From contig CABIVQ010000049.1 of the NCBI GenBank assembly GCA_902362365.1, positions 1 to 21,546 of the forward strand: a stretch of 21,546 bases of DNA, given 5' to 3'. The DNA is from Clostridiaceae bacterium. GTDB lineage: Bacteria > Bacillota > Clostridia > Peptostreptococcales > Peptostreptococcaceae. A program made the translations under genes and the position numbers. The stretch's first letter is position 1. Each line of letters opens with the position of its first letter. Below are positions 1-6,005 of the stretch, piece after piece. The notes below the pieces were generated by a model. It had not been told where the DNA came from, did no database searches, and saw nothing but the letters and a program-made list of their open reading frames with translations.

Positions 1-130
1 AAGCCGACTTCAAGATAAGATTTCCCACCGTAAGGGTAAGACCCCAGGAAGACTACCTGGTTGATAGGTCGGAGGTGGAAGTGCAGTAATGTATGTAGCT
101 TACCGATACTAATAGGTCGAGGACTTGACC
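1..130 (+). rRNA. 23S ribosomal RNA, 3' end (partial)
   Basis: The window opens inside a 23S rRNA gene. The stretch with GGTTGATAGGTCGGAGGTGG and the terminal ACTAATAGGTCGAGGACTTG matches the well-known 3' end of bacterial 23S rRNA, domain VI. The mature end is placed near base 130 by comparison with remembered Firmicute ends (GAGGACTT-ACC) and may be off by a few bases. The gene runs off the left edge. Confidence 0.93.
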
Positions 131-265
131 AAAATAAACCTTTAGGTTTATATCGCCAACCAAATCATTATTGAAATTTCAATATGTAAGATTTCGGTTG
201 ATAAAATTTTAAATGATTAAAACATAAATGATATGCAGTTTTTAGAGTATTAACTCTTCATATAT
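131..265 (+). other. 23S to tRNA-Gly transcribed spacer with two hairpins
   Basis: This 135-base spacer contains no gene. A 7-bp hairpin (ATAAACC at 134-140 with GGTTTAT at 145-151) directly follows the 23S end. A larger imperfect hairpin follows: CAACC near 155 pairs with GGTTG near 195, and ATTGAAATTTCAAT is a palindrome inside it. Such stems are plausible processing elements between cotranscribed rRNA and tRNA; that role is inferred. Confidence 0.5.
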
Positions 266-339
266 GCGGGTGTAGCTCAATGGTAGAGTTCCGGCCTTCC
301 AAGCCGGCTGTGAGGGTTCGATCCCCTTCACCCGCTCCA
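266..339 (+). tRNA. tRNA-Gly (anticodon UCC)
   Basis: A full cloverleaf can be folded by hand. The acceptor stem GCGGGTG (266-272) pairs with CACCCGC (329-335). The D arm is GCTC/GAGT. The anticodon stem CCGGC/GCCGG encloses the loop CTTCCAA, giving anticodon TCC, which reads GGA and other GGN glycine codons. The T arm carries the TTCGATC loop. The discriminator base is T and CCA is encoded at 337-339. It lies between 23S and 5S rRNA, so it is probably released from the rRNA precursor. Confidence 0.97.
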
Positions 340-347
340 AATAAGAT

Positions 348-467
<120 letters not shown>

Positions 468-545
468 GTCTTTTTTTATTGTTCAAATAAAATTTATATT
501 ATTATAAAAATACATATTGATGTAAAAATTATCCATAAGTCAAGC

Positions 546-574
546 TTAAACTAAATATAGTTATTTGTTATAAT
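546..574 (+). promoter_or_regulatory. Promoter of the 93-residue unknown gene
   Basis: An extended -10 box TGTTATAAT (566-574, hexamer TATAAT at 569-574) lies 17 bases after a weak -35 TTAAAC (546-551). Transcription would start near 581, about 90 bases before the ATG at 674. Sequence match only. Confidence 0.5.
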
Positions 575-673
575 TTAAATATACAGATAAAGATATATTC
601 ATTTTCTTTAATAAAAAATTTGCATATGGACAACTTAATTATAAGCATTTTATTTATTAAAGGAGGTAAATTT

Positions 674-955
674 ATGGATAATATGAGAGAAATGAGAAAA
701 AAACGTGAAGATGGAAAGTATGATTTAACGTTAGAAATAGGCGATGGAGCTTATTTTGGAACATATGAGGATGTAGATCTAAAATCAGGAGAAGATTTAG
801 TTAGAAATTACTTAAGAAATAATTCAGACGATGCTAATTTTGAAGATATAAAAATAAACTATAATAAAAATAGACATACTATAAGAGTTACTGCTGAATT
901 AAACTATTATAACGATGAGCATAAGGATTATAGTAACAGAGGAAAATTAATGTAA
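674..955 (+). CDS. Hypothetical protein, 93 residues
   Basis: I do not recognise this protein. The start at 674 is chosen because it has a perfect AGGAGG (661-666) at good spacing; an in-frame ATG at 620 has no ribosome-binding site. The product begins MDNMREMRKKREDGKYDLTL, has no signal peptide or membrane segment, and is rich in charged residues (many D, E, K, R, N). It shows alternating patterns that could be beta strands, such as YDLTLEIGDGAYFGTY and HTIRVTAELNYYND. It is transcribed alone, between an extended -10 promoter and a hairpin terminator, just behind the rRNA operon. It is probably a small cytosolic protein. Nothing in the context indicates a function. Confidence 0.75.
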   Translation: MDNMREMRKKREDGKYDLTLEIGDGAYFGTYEDVDLKSGEDLVRNYLRNNSDDANFEDIKINYNKNRHTIRVTAELNYYNDEHKDYSNRGKLM

Positions 956-965
956 AACAAAATAC

Positions 966-1027
966 AAATGAGCGTAACTCAAAATAAATTTATTAAATAA
1001 AATTTGATTTGGTACGCTCATTTTATT
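966..1027 (+). terminator. Terminator of the 93-residue unknown gene
   Basis: AAATGAGCGTA (966-976) pairs perfectly with TACGCTCATTT (1013-1023). The intervening 36 bases are AT-rich and can extend the stem in part. A T-rich stretch follows. It begins 10 bases after the stop codon. Confidence 0.7.
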
Positions 1028-1150
1028 TATTACATTAAAATTTATAGTTTAAAATTAGAATATAAAATATAATTTCTATCATAATTATCATTTTATATTA
1101 TTAAATAAAAATCAAAAAATATAATAAATAATATTTTGTTGATAAATAAA

Positions 1151-1179
1151 TTGCGCATTAAAATATATATTGCTACAAT
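1151..1179 (+). promoter_or_regulatory. Promoter of the PTS IIA gene
   Basis: TTGCGC (1151-1156), a 17-base spacer and TACAAT (1174-1179) preceded by an extended -10 TG (1171-1172) form a good vegetative-type promoter about 80 bases before the IIA start. The rest of 1028-1250 is very AT-rich and I see no other element in it. No -24/-12 sigma-54 signature was seen, although many mannose-family PTS operons have one. Confidence 0.45.
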
Positions 1180-1260
1180 TACCTTGTAAAGATGGTTATA
1201 TATACATCAATAAAACTTTATATATTTTGAAAAAATTAATGCAAATATCAGGAGGTGTTT

Positions 1261-1689
1261 ATGAACGGAATAGTAATAATCGGGCATGGCAATTTTGGAT
1301 CAGGACTTAATAGTACATTAGAGCTTATTGCTGGAAAATATGATTTTGTTAAATATGGAGATTTTACATCTGAAAAATCACCTGAAGAATTTAAAGAAGA
1401 AGTTAAATTAGAATTAGAAAAATTAAAGGATAAGGAGAAGATTTTCTTTTTTACAGATGTAGTTGGTGGAACGCCATTTAAAGTTGCTTGTGAGTTAAAG
1501 TTAGAAGATGATAGAATTGAAGTTTTCTATGGTACAAATATGGCTATGATAATAGAAACTTGTATGAATTCACAATTTGAAATAGAGTTGGATAATGATT
1601 CAATTGCTCAAATTGGAAAATCTAATATAGATTCATTTAGATTAACTAAAAAAAATCAAACTCAAGAAATGGCAGAGGAAGGTATATAG
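1261..1689 (+). CDS. PTS mannose-family EIIA component (amino sugar type)
   Basis: This is the cytosolic phosphocarrier of a mannose-family phosphotransferase system; it takes phosphate from HPr and passes it to EIIB. The 142-residue product opens with the strand-loop GIVIIGHGNFGSG, in which His9 is the expected phosphorylation site. A second family motif, TDVVGGTPFKVACEL, follows near residues 66-80. The start is taken at ATG 1261 behind AGGAGGTG; a GTG at 1255 lies inside that ribosome-binding site and is unlikely. IIA is separated from IIB by 314 bases and may be expressed as a separate unit. It resembles N-acetylgalactosamine/N-acetylglucosamine type IIA proteins (AgaF-like) more than the fused IIAB of mannose systems. 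The exact sugar cannot be read from sequence. Confidence 0.9.
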   Translation: MNGIVIIGHGNFGSGLNSTLELIAGKYDFVKYGDFTSEKSPEEFKEEVKLELEKLKDKEKIFFFTDVVGGTPFKVACELKLEDDRIEVFYGTNMAMIIETCMNSQFEIELDNDSIAQIGKSNIDSFRLTKKNQTQEMAEEGI

Positions 1690-2003
1690 AATAAAATTTA
1701 TGAATATATATTTTCTATATAGGTAATAGGTAATTTTAACAAAGTGATGGAAATTGTACAATAATTTAGGAAACGTTTACATAATTATAATAACTTGTAC
1801 TAAAGATGTATATTTAGAGCAAATTAGAATTAATAAAGGGGTAATTTAGTATTATTTATGTCGTATATATGCGATATGTTAGATAAAAGTATGAATATTA
1901 AAAATTCATAAAATATTTATATAAATTAATTATGATATCAATCAGTTAGAAGATTTTCTAATCAGATTAATATAAAATTATAGTTTAAAAGGGGGATATT
2001 TTA
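1690..2003 (+). promoter_or_regulatory. 314-base PTS intergenic control region
   Basis: No convincing gene lies here. It holds, in order, a 9-bp inverted repeat (TATATAGAA at 1683-1691 with TTCTATATA at 1713-1721) overlapping the end of the IIA gene; a cre site (1767-1782); a TATAAT at 1786-1791 that could be a -10 box, although no good -35 is visible; and a hairpin at 1940-1968 (AATC/GATT outer pairs, TTAGAA/TTCTAA inner pairs) in the leader of the IIB gene. A 17-codon ATG frame from 1858 has no well-placed ribosome-binding site. The length suggests that IIB-IIC-IID is regulated separately from IIA. Confidence 0.5.
1767..1782 (+). promoter_or_regulatory. cre site (CcpA operator)
   Basis: TAGGAAACGTTTACAT matches the catabolite-responsive element pattern WTGNAANCGNWNNCW in the core AAACGTTTAC and is nearly palindromic. 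It lies just upstream of a TATAAT at 1786-1791, where bound CcpA/HPr-Ser-P would block transcription of IIB-IIC-IID in the presence of a preferred sugar. The motif is seen directly; the regulation is inferred. Confidence 0.7.
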
Positions 2004-2480
2004 ATGCCAAATATAGTATTAACAAGAATAGACAATAGATTAATCCATGGTCAGGTTGCAACAATGTGGACTGCAAGTGTAGGTGCAAATTTATTATTAG
2101 TTGCCAACGATGAAGTTTCAAAAGATGAATTTAGACAAAGTTTAATGGATATGGCGGCACCAGCAGCTGCTCAAACTAGATATTTTTCTATAGAAAAAAC
2201 TATAAATATAATACATAAAGCAAGTCCTTCTCAAATGATAGCTTTAATATGTGAAAATCCTCAAGATGTTTTAAAATTAGTTGAGGGTGGCGTACCTATA
2301 AAAAAAGTTAATATAGGAAATATGCATATGGCAGAAGGTAAAAAGCAGGTATCTAAGGCTGTTTGTGTGGATCAAAGTGACGTAGATGCATTTAAAAAAT
2401 TAAAAGAATTAGGTATAGAGTTAGAAATACGTCGTGTTCCATCAGAATCAGCAGAAGATATAAATAAATTATTTGAATAG
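2004..2480 (+). CDS. PTS mannose-family EIIB component (amino sugar type)
   Basis: EIIB accepts phosphate from EIIA and passes it to the incoming sugar bound by EIIC/EIID. The 158-residue product begins MPNIVLTRIDNRLIHGQV, the family signature, and His15 is the phosphorylated residue. The region around VNIGNMHMAEGKKQV (about residues 102-116) is typical of the N-acetylgalactosamine/sorbose branch. Length is normal for a free-standing IIB. The start at ATG 2004 is preceded by GGGGGATATTTTA. IIC starts 11 bases after the stop, so these are cotranscribed. The AgaB/AgaV-like assignment rests on remembered family style and agrees with the neighbouring nagA. Confidence 0.92.
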   Translation: MPNIVLTRIDNRLIHGQVATMWTASVGANLLLVANDEVSKDEFRQSLMDMAAPAAAQTRYFSIEKTINIIHKASPSQMIALICENPQDVLKLVEGGVPIKKVNIGNMHMAEGKKQVSKAVCVDQSDVDAFKKLKELGIELEIRRVPSESAEDINKLFE

Positions 2481-2491
2481 GGGGAATTATC

Positions 2492-3262
2492 ATGGATTTA
2501 AGTTTTGGTCAAATCGCACTAATACTTATTGTAACAATGATAGCAGCTATAGACCAGTACAGCTTCTTAGAGTCTATTTATAGACCGATAGTTATTGGTC
2601 CTATAATAGGAGCTATCATGGGAGATTTACAAACAGGACTTATGATAGGCGCATCATATGAACTTATGATGATAGGAGCTATGCCAGTAGGTGGAGCTCA
2701 ACCACCAAATGCTGTTATAGGGGGAATAATGGCAACAGTATTCGGTATAAGCTTAAAATTAGATGTTGCAGCAGCATTACCGCTTGCAATACCATTTGCA
2801 TTACTTGGACAATATGCTGTTACTGCTTTATTTACAGTTGTATCTCCATTAATGCTTAAAGCAGATAAATATGCTGAAGAAGGAAATCCGCAAGGTATAG
2901 TAAGGTTAAACTATTTAACAATGGGATTATTAGCAGTATTATTTGCTGTAATAGTTTTAGCAGGATTATTAGCAGGTTCAGCAATTGGTGAACAATTAAC
3001 TAGTAAAATAGCACCATGGGTATTCGCAGGATTAGGTGCAGCAGGTAAGATGATGCCAGCTCTAGGATTTGGTATGTTATTAAGAGTTATGTACAGTAAG
3101 GAATTAGCAATGTTCTTATTCGTAGGATTTGTATTTGTTGCTTATATGCAATTACCATTGCTTGCAGTTGCATTTATAGGGGTTGCGGTAGCAGTATATG
3201 ATTTCCAAATGAATACAAGAAATGTACCACATGTAAAGGAGGCTGATACTGATGGCATCTAA
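2492..3262 (+). CDS. PTS mannose-family EIIC membrane component
   Basis: This is one of the two membrane subunits of the mannose-family permease and helps form the sugar translocation path with EIID. The 256-residue product is very hydrophobic. The N-terminal half shows IGPIIGAIMGDLQTGLMIGA and GGAQPPNAVIGGIMATVFG, typical of EIIC-Man family proteins. Several helices follow, including LAVLFAVIVLAGLLAGSAIG and LLAVAFIGVAVAVYDF. The ribosome-binding site AGGGGGAA precedes ATG 2492. Its last 11 bases overlap the IID start, which suggests translational coupling and equal subunit supply. It is AgaW/AgaC-like; the substrate is probably an N-acetylated hexosamine. Confidence 0.92.
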   Translation: MDLSFGQIALILIVTMIAAIDQYSFLESIYRPIVIGPIIGAIMGDLQTGLMIGASYELMMIGAMPVGGAQPPNAVIGGIMATVFGISLKLDVAAALPLAIPFALLGQYAVTALFTVVSPLMLKADKYAEEGNPQGIVRLNYLTMGLLAVLFAVIVLAGLLAGSAIGEQLTSKIAPWVFAGLGAAGKMMPALGFGMLLRVMYSKELAMFLFVGFVFVAYMQLPLLAVAFIGVAVAVYDFQMNTRNVPHVKEADTDGI

Positions 3263-4076
3263 AGCAAAAGAATATTATGTAGATAAGCAAGAAGCTCCAA
3301 AGTTAAGTAATAAAATACTTAATAAAATGGTTTGGAGATCATTATTCTTACAAGCATCATTTAACTATGAGAGAATGCAAGCTTGTGGATGGTTATATGG
3401 TATATTACCTGGATTACAAGAAATCCATAAAAATAAAGAAGATTTATCAACATCAATGACTCACAACCTAGAATTCTTTAATACTCATCCATTCTTGGTA
3501 ACATTTGTTATGGGGATAGTATTATCATTAGAACAAAAGAAAACTGATGTACAAACAATAAGAGCATTAAGAGTTGCAGCAATGGGGCCTTTAGGAGGAA
3601 TCGGAGATGCTATATTCTGGTTTACTTTAACTCCAATAGCTGCTGGTATAGGAGCTAACTTAGCACTCCAAGGAAGTATTTTAGGACCAATTATATTCTT
3701 ACTACTATTTAACGTAGTTCAATTTGCTTTAAGATATTGGTTAATGCATTGGTCATATAAAGTAGGTATGGATGGTATCCAAGCTATGACTAAGTTTGCT
3801 AAGCAGTTCACTCGTTCAGCAACTATACTTGGGTTAATAGTTGTAGGTGCTTTAATAGCTTCTTATGTTGGTGTTAATATAGCATTAGAAATACCAATAG
3901 GTGAAACTAGTGTTGTAGTTCAAGAAGTATTAGATAGTATAATGCCTTGTTTATTACCATTATGCTTAACATTTATGATGTATAGTCTAGTTAAGAAAAA
4001 TGTAAGTCCATTATTAAATATAGGAATATTAGTATTAATAGGATTAGTAGGAGCATTCTTCGGTGTATTTGTATAA
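3252..4076 (+). CDS. PTS mannose-family EIID membrane component
   Basis: EIID is the second membrane subunit, unique to the mannose family of PTS permeases. The 274-residue product shows the long amphipathic N-terminal part and the family motifs SFNYERMQACGWLYGILP (about residues 36-53), AAMGPLGGIGDAIFWFT (about 109-125) and a hydrophobic C-terminal anchor. The length is normal. The start at ATG 3252 lies within the last codons of IIC, with AAAGGAGG (3236-3243) in the IIC coding sequence as its ribosome-binding site. A strong terminator follows 17 bases after the stop, so this ends the operon. No deaminase, isomerase or kinase gene for the sugar follows; the only catabolic gene nearby is nagA on the opposite strand. 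Confidence 0.93.
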   Translation: MASKAKEYYVDKQEAPKLSNKILNKMVWRSLFLQASFNYERMQACGWLYGILPGLQEIHKNKEDLSTSMTHNLEFFNTHPFLVTFVMGIVLSLEQKKTDVQTIRALRVAAMGPLGGIGDAIFWFTLTPIAAGIGANLALQGSILGPIIFLLLFNVVQFALRYWLMHWSYKVGMDGIQAMTKFAKQFTRSATILGLIVVGALIASYVGVNIALEIPIGETSVVVQEVLDSIMPCLLPLCLTFMMYSLVKKNVSPLLNIGILVLIGLVGAFFGVFV

Positions 4077-4092
4077 AATAAATATTTAATAT

Positions 4093-4145
4093 AAATAGAA
4101 AAAGCAGTGATGATTTAACATTGTCACTGCTTTTTCTATTTTTGA
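4093..4145 (+). terminator. Terminator of the PTS operon
   Basis: AAATAGAAAAAGCAGTGA (4093-4110) pairs over all 18 positions with 4124-4141, with a 13-base loop. The A-rich 5' side and T-rich 3' side make it a potential two-way terminator. On the + strand it ends the IIB-IIC-IID transcript. Confidence 0.88.
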
Positions 4146-4162
4146 GAGATATATAGTAAATA

Positions 4163-4200
4163 AAAGTTCGCTAATAAAAAACTGATTATCAGCGAACTTT
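4163..4200 (-). terminator. Terminator of nagA
   Basis: AAAGTTCGCT (4163-4172) pairs with AGCGAACTTT (4191-4200). The stem extends inward with one mismatch (AATAA near 4173 with TTATC near 4186). Read on the minus strand, the stem runs into TTTTATTTA, as expected for the end of nagA, whose stop codon is 10 bases away. Confidence 0.78.
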
Positions 4201-4210
4201 ATATACATTG

Positions 4211-5311
4211 TTATATTTCAAAAGCAACTTTACCACGGCATATAGTTTTTACTACATTATATTCATTATCAAGAATGACTATATCAGCGTCTTTACCTAT
4301 ATCTAAGCTACCCTTTCTAGTAAGGATTCCTAATTCCTTTGCAGGGTTAACACACGCCATAGTAATGGCATCTTCTAGGGAACACCCTGAGAATTCCATC
4401 ACATTTTTAACGCTGTTTATCATGGTATTAACACTTCCAGCTAAAGAACCAGATTCTAGTCTAACTTCATTTTTAACTTTTATAACTTTTTGTCCACCTA
4501 ATTTGTATTCTCCATCTTCTAAACCTTTTGCTTCCATAGCGTCAGTTATTAAGGTTACATTGTTAGGGCTTTTGATTTTAACCACTGATTTTACAGTATT
4601 AGGGTGAAGGTGAATACCATCAACAATAATTTCAGTGTTTAACTCATCAAAAGTAAATCCAGCAGTTACAACACCTGGAGTTCTGTGGTGATGAGGACTT
4701 TGACCATTATGGAAGTGAGTAACACTACTAAGTCCAAAAGAAATTGCATCTTCTATATTTTCAAAGCTAGCAGAACTATGTCCTACTGATGGTATTATAT
4801 TATTTTCAGAAAGATATTTAGTAAACTCAAAATTTTTATCCAATTCTGGAGCATAAGTGACCTTTCTTATATTATTATTAGCTTCCTTTTCAAATATCTT
4901 GAAAGATTCAACTGTAGGATCTAGTATAAATTTCTCTGGTTGAGCACCTTTATGATGACAGTTTATAAATGGACCTTCTAGATGGATGCCTAATATTTCT
5001 GGCTGTCCAGCGATGTTATTATTACTCATATAATCAGATATGTTGTTTAAAGCTCTATTTATATTACTTATTTCTTGAGTCATTGTAGTTGGCAAGAAAG
5101 AAGTTACACCTTCTTTAGCAAGTGTTTTGACTATATGGTCTAAAGTTTCGAAAGTTCCATCCATAGCATCTGCGCCATGAGAACCATGTATATGCGTGTC
5201 TATAAAACCTGGAACAGCAAAATATCCTTTTGGTATATTAATTTCTTCTCCGGAATTAGAAATTTTTCCGTCTTTTACAAAAATACTAGTATTAGTTAAA
5301 ACTTTTCTCAT
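4211..5311 (-). CDS. nagA: N-acetylglucosamine-6-phosphate deacetylase
   Basis: It hydrolyses N-acetylglucosamine-6-phosphate to glucosamine-6-phosphate and acetate, the first committed step after PTS uptake and also a step in cell-wall sugar recycling. The 366-residue product is an amidohydrolase of normal length. Visible motifs: PGFIDTHIHG with metal-site His40 and His42, GIHLEGPF with Glu112, SVGHSSA with His178, THFHNGQSPHHHRTPG with His199, DGIHLHP with His234/His236, and TLITDAM with the catalytic Asp257. The start has GGGGGAA at suitable spacing. The product could act on N-acetylgalactosamine-6-phosphate (AgaA) instead, because the adjacent PTS looks AgaBCD-like and the families overlap. 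It is convergent with the PTS and follows a small membrane protein gene by 22 bases. Confidence 0.93.
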   Translation of the reverse strand: MRKVLTNTSIFVKDGKISNSGEEINIPKGYFAVPGFIDTHIHGSHGADAMDGTFETLDHIVKTLAKEGVTSFLPTTMTQEISNINRALNNISDYMSNNNIAGQPEILGIHLEGPFINCHHKGAQPEKFILDPTVESFKIFEKEANNNIRKVTYAPELDKNFEFTKYLSENNIIPSVGHSSASFENIEDAISFGLSSVTHFHNGQSPHHHRTPGVVTAGFTFDELNTEIIVDGIHLHPNTVKSVVKIKSPNNVTLITDAMEAKGLEDGEYKLGGQKVIKVKNEVRLESGSLAGSVNTMINSVKNVMEFSGCSLEDAITMACVNPAKELGILTRKGSLDIGKDADIVILDNEYNVVKTICRGKVAFEI

Positions 5312-5333
5312 TTTAAATATTCCCCCGTTAAGA

Positions 5334-5645
5334 TTATTTTTTTGCAGGTTTATAACTCATTTTATAAACTACAAATGCTATGAAGCATGCTAATGTGATC
5401 TTTATACATCCTATAAATAAGAATAAACGAATTAATGACATAAAATTTAATTTATTAAAAATTAAATATATTATGATTGTAGAAGAAGCTAAAATTTCGA
5501 TTATAGAAACAAACTTAAGTGACATAGTTTCTATCTTGATTAAATGCTCTTCTTTTTGAGTTATGTTTGGTGCAATTATTCTTCTAACGTATGTAAATAT
5601 GTTAAAAGCTAAAAATAGAATTATAGCTATTTTTATTATTAGCAT
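5334..5645 (-). CDS. Small membrane protein of unknown function
   Basis: I do not recognise this 103-residue protein. It has about three transmembrane segments: residues 2-18 (LIIKIAIILFLAFNIFT), about 46-64 (FVSIIEILASSTIIIYLIF) and about 73-95 (LFLFIGCIKITLACFIAFVVY). A charged cytosolic-type loop (RRIIAPNITQKEEHLIK) lies after the first, and the C-terminal tail is basic (KMSYKPAKK). AGGAGG stands 11 bases before ATG 5645, somewhat far but usable. The gene is only 22 bases upstream of nagA on the same strand and probably shares its promoter, which hints at a link to amino sugars or the cell envelope. That link is inference from position alone. Confidence 0.72.
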   Translation of the reverse strand: MLIIKIAIILFLAFNIFTYVRRIIAPNITQKEEHLIKIETMSLKFVSIIEILASSTIIIYLIFNKLNFMSLIRLFLFIGCIKITLACFIAFVVYKMSYKPAKK

Positions 5646-5685
5646 CTCTATTAAATCCTCCTTTTGAATATTGTACCCTAATTAA

Positions 5686-5691
5686 ATTATA
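5686..5691 (-). promoter_or_regulatory. -10 box for the membrane protein-nagA unit
   Basis: A perfect TATAAT is read on the minus strand at 5691-5686, about 40 bases before the ATG of the small membrane protein. The -35 region about 17 bases upstream is only T-rich (near TTTATC), so the promoter is plausible but not firm. Confidence 0.4.
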
Positions 5692-5776
5692 CTGCACTTT
5701 ATTAAAAAGATAAAAAAAATTAAAATAATTGTATAAATATTTTTTAGACTGTACATAATACATATATAAAACTTAA

Positions 5777-5845
5777 TAAATAAAAAATTACTCAATCTCC
5801 CCCATTTTAAAAGATCTCTATCCCCCATAGAGATCTTTATTTTTT
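5777..5845 (+). ncRNA. Candidate small RNA with UCCCCCA motifs and intrinsic terminator
   Basis: An intrinsic terminator stands here with no gene upstream of it on the + strand. AAAGATCTCTA (5810-5820) pairs with TAGAGATCTTT (5828-5838) around the loop TCCCCCA, followed by ATTTTTTG. The motif TCCCCCA occurs twice, at 5798-5804 in the single-stranded part and at 5821-5827 in the apical loop. A possible promoter is TTTAGA (5743-5748), 16 bases, TATAAA (5765-5770). C-rich loops are a known feature of Firmicute small RNAs that pair with Shine-Dalgarno sequences. It could instead be an attenuator in the leader of the two-component operon. No homology claim is made. Confidence 0.35.
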
Positions 5846-5846
5846 G
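5810..5846 (+). terminator. Intrinsic terminator in the divergent region
   Basis: A perfect 11-bp stem (5810-5820 with 5828-5838) with a 7-base C-rich loop is followed by ATTTTTTG. The T run is stronger on the + strand than on the minus strand (TTTTAAAA). It would end the candidate small RNA or attenuate a long leader of the response regulator gene. Confidence 0.75.
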
Positions 5847-5850
5847 AAAG

Positions 5851-5870
5851 TCTTTAGAAAATCTTTAGAA
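5851..5870 (+). promoter_or_regulatory. Direct repeat, likely response regulator binding site
   Basis: TCTTTAGAA occurs at 5851-5859 and again at 5862-5870, an 11-base period that puts both on the same face of the helix. OmpR/PhoB-family regulators bind such tandem repeats. It lies 135 bases before an OmpR-family regulator gene and just before TATAAC (5874-5879), so autoregulation of the operon is the likely reading. Function inferred. Confidence 0.5.
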
Positions 5871-5960
5871 TTATATAACCTTTATTTTTAGAGTTTTTAT
5901 TTACCATATAGTCATGGAAGATGAATTTACTAAATTGTGTAAAAAGGGGGTGATAAATTT

Positions 5961-5996
5961 ATGATATTATATAATCATGAAAAATTAAAAATGTGA
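5961..5996 (+). CDS. Possible 11-residue leader ORF
   Basis: ATG 5961 to TGA 5994-5996 encodes MILYNHEKLKM. It is preceded by GGGGGTGAT (5946-5954), which matches the 16S anti-Shine-Dalgarno better than the site of the gene behind it, with a 6-base gap to the ATG. The stop codon lies 9 bases before the response regulator ATG and overlaps the GAGG that probably serves that gene, so translation of the two could be coupled. It is too short for coding statistics. It may be a leader peptide or a chance frame behind a strong ribosome-binding site. Confidence 0.4.
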   Translation: MILYNHEKLKM

Positions 5997-6005
5997 GGTA
6001 ATAAC

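Larger units (their letters stand above)
5646..6005. promoter_or_regulatory. Divergent control region between nagA operon and two-component operon
   Basis: This 360-base stretch has no long gene. In order it holds the minus-strand promoter of the membrane protein-nagA unit (near 5686), a very AT-rich part, a candidate small RNA ending in a strong hairpin terminator (5777-5845), an 11-bp-spaced direct repeat (5851-5870), TATAAC at 5874 as a possible -10 box, and an 11-codon leader ORF (5961-5996) just before the response regulator. These parts are listed separately. Confidence 0.6.

Noticed and set aside
620..673. N-terminal extension of the 93-residue protein from ATG 620
   Set aside because: There is no ribosome-binding site before 620, while a perfect AGGAGG precedes ATG 674 inside this stretch.
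1024..1260. Sigma-54 (-24/-12) promoter for the PTS genes
   Set aside because: No TGGCAC-N5-TTGC-type element was found, and no LevR-type activator is in the window; a sigma-A-like extended -10 promoter is visible instead.
1858..1911. 17-codon frame starting at ATG 1858 in the PTS gap
   Set aside because: The nearest GGGG is more than 15 bases upstream of the ATG and nothing else supports translation.
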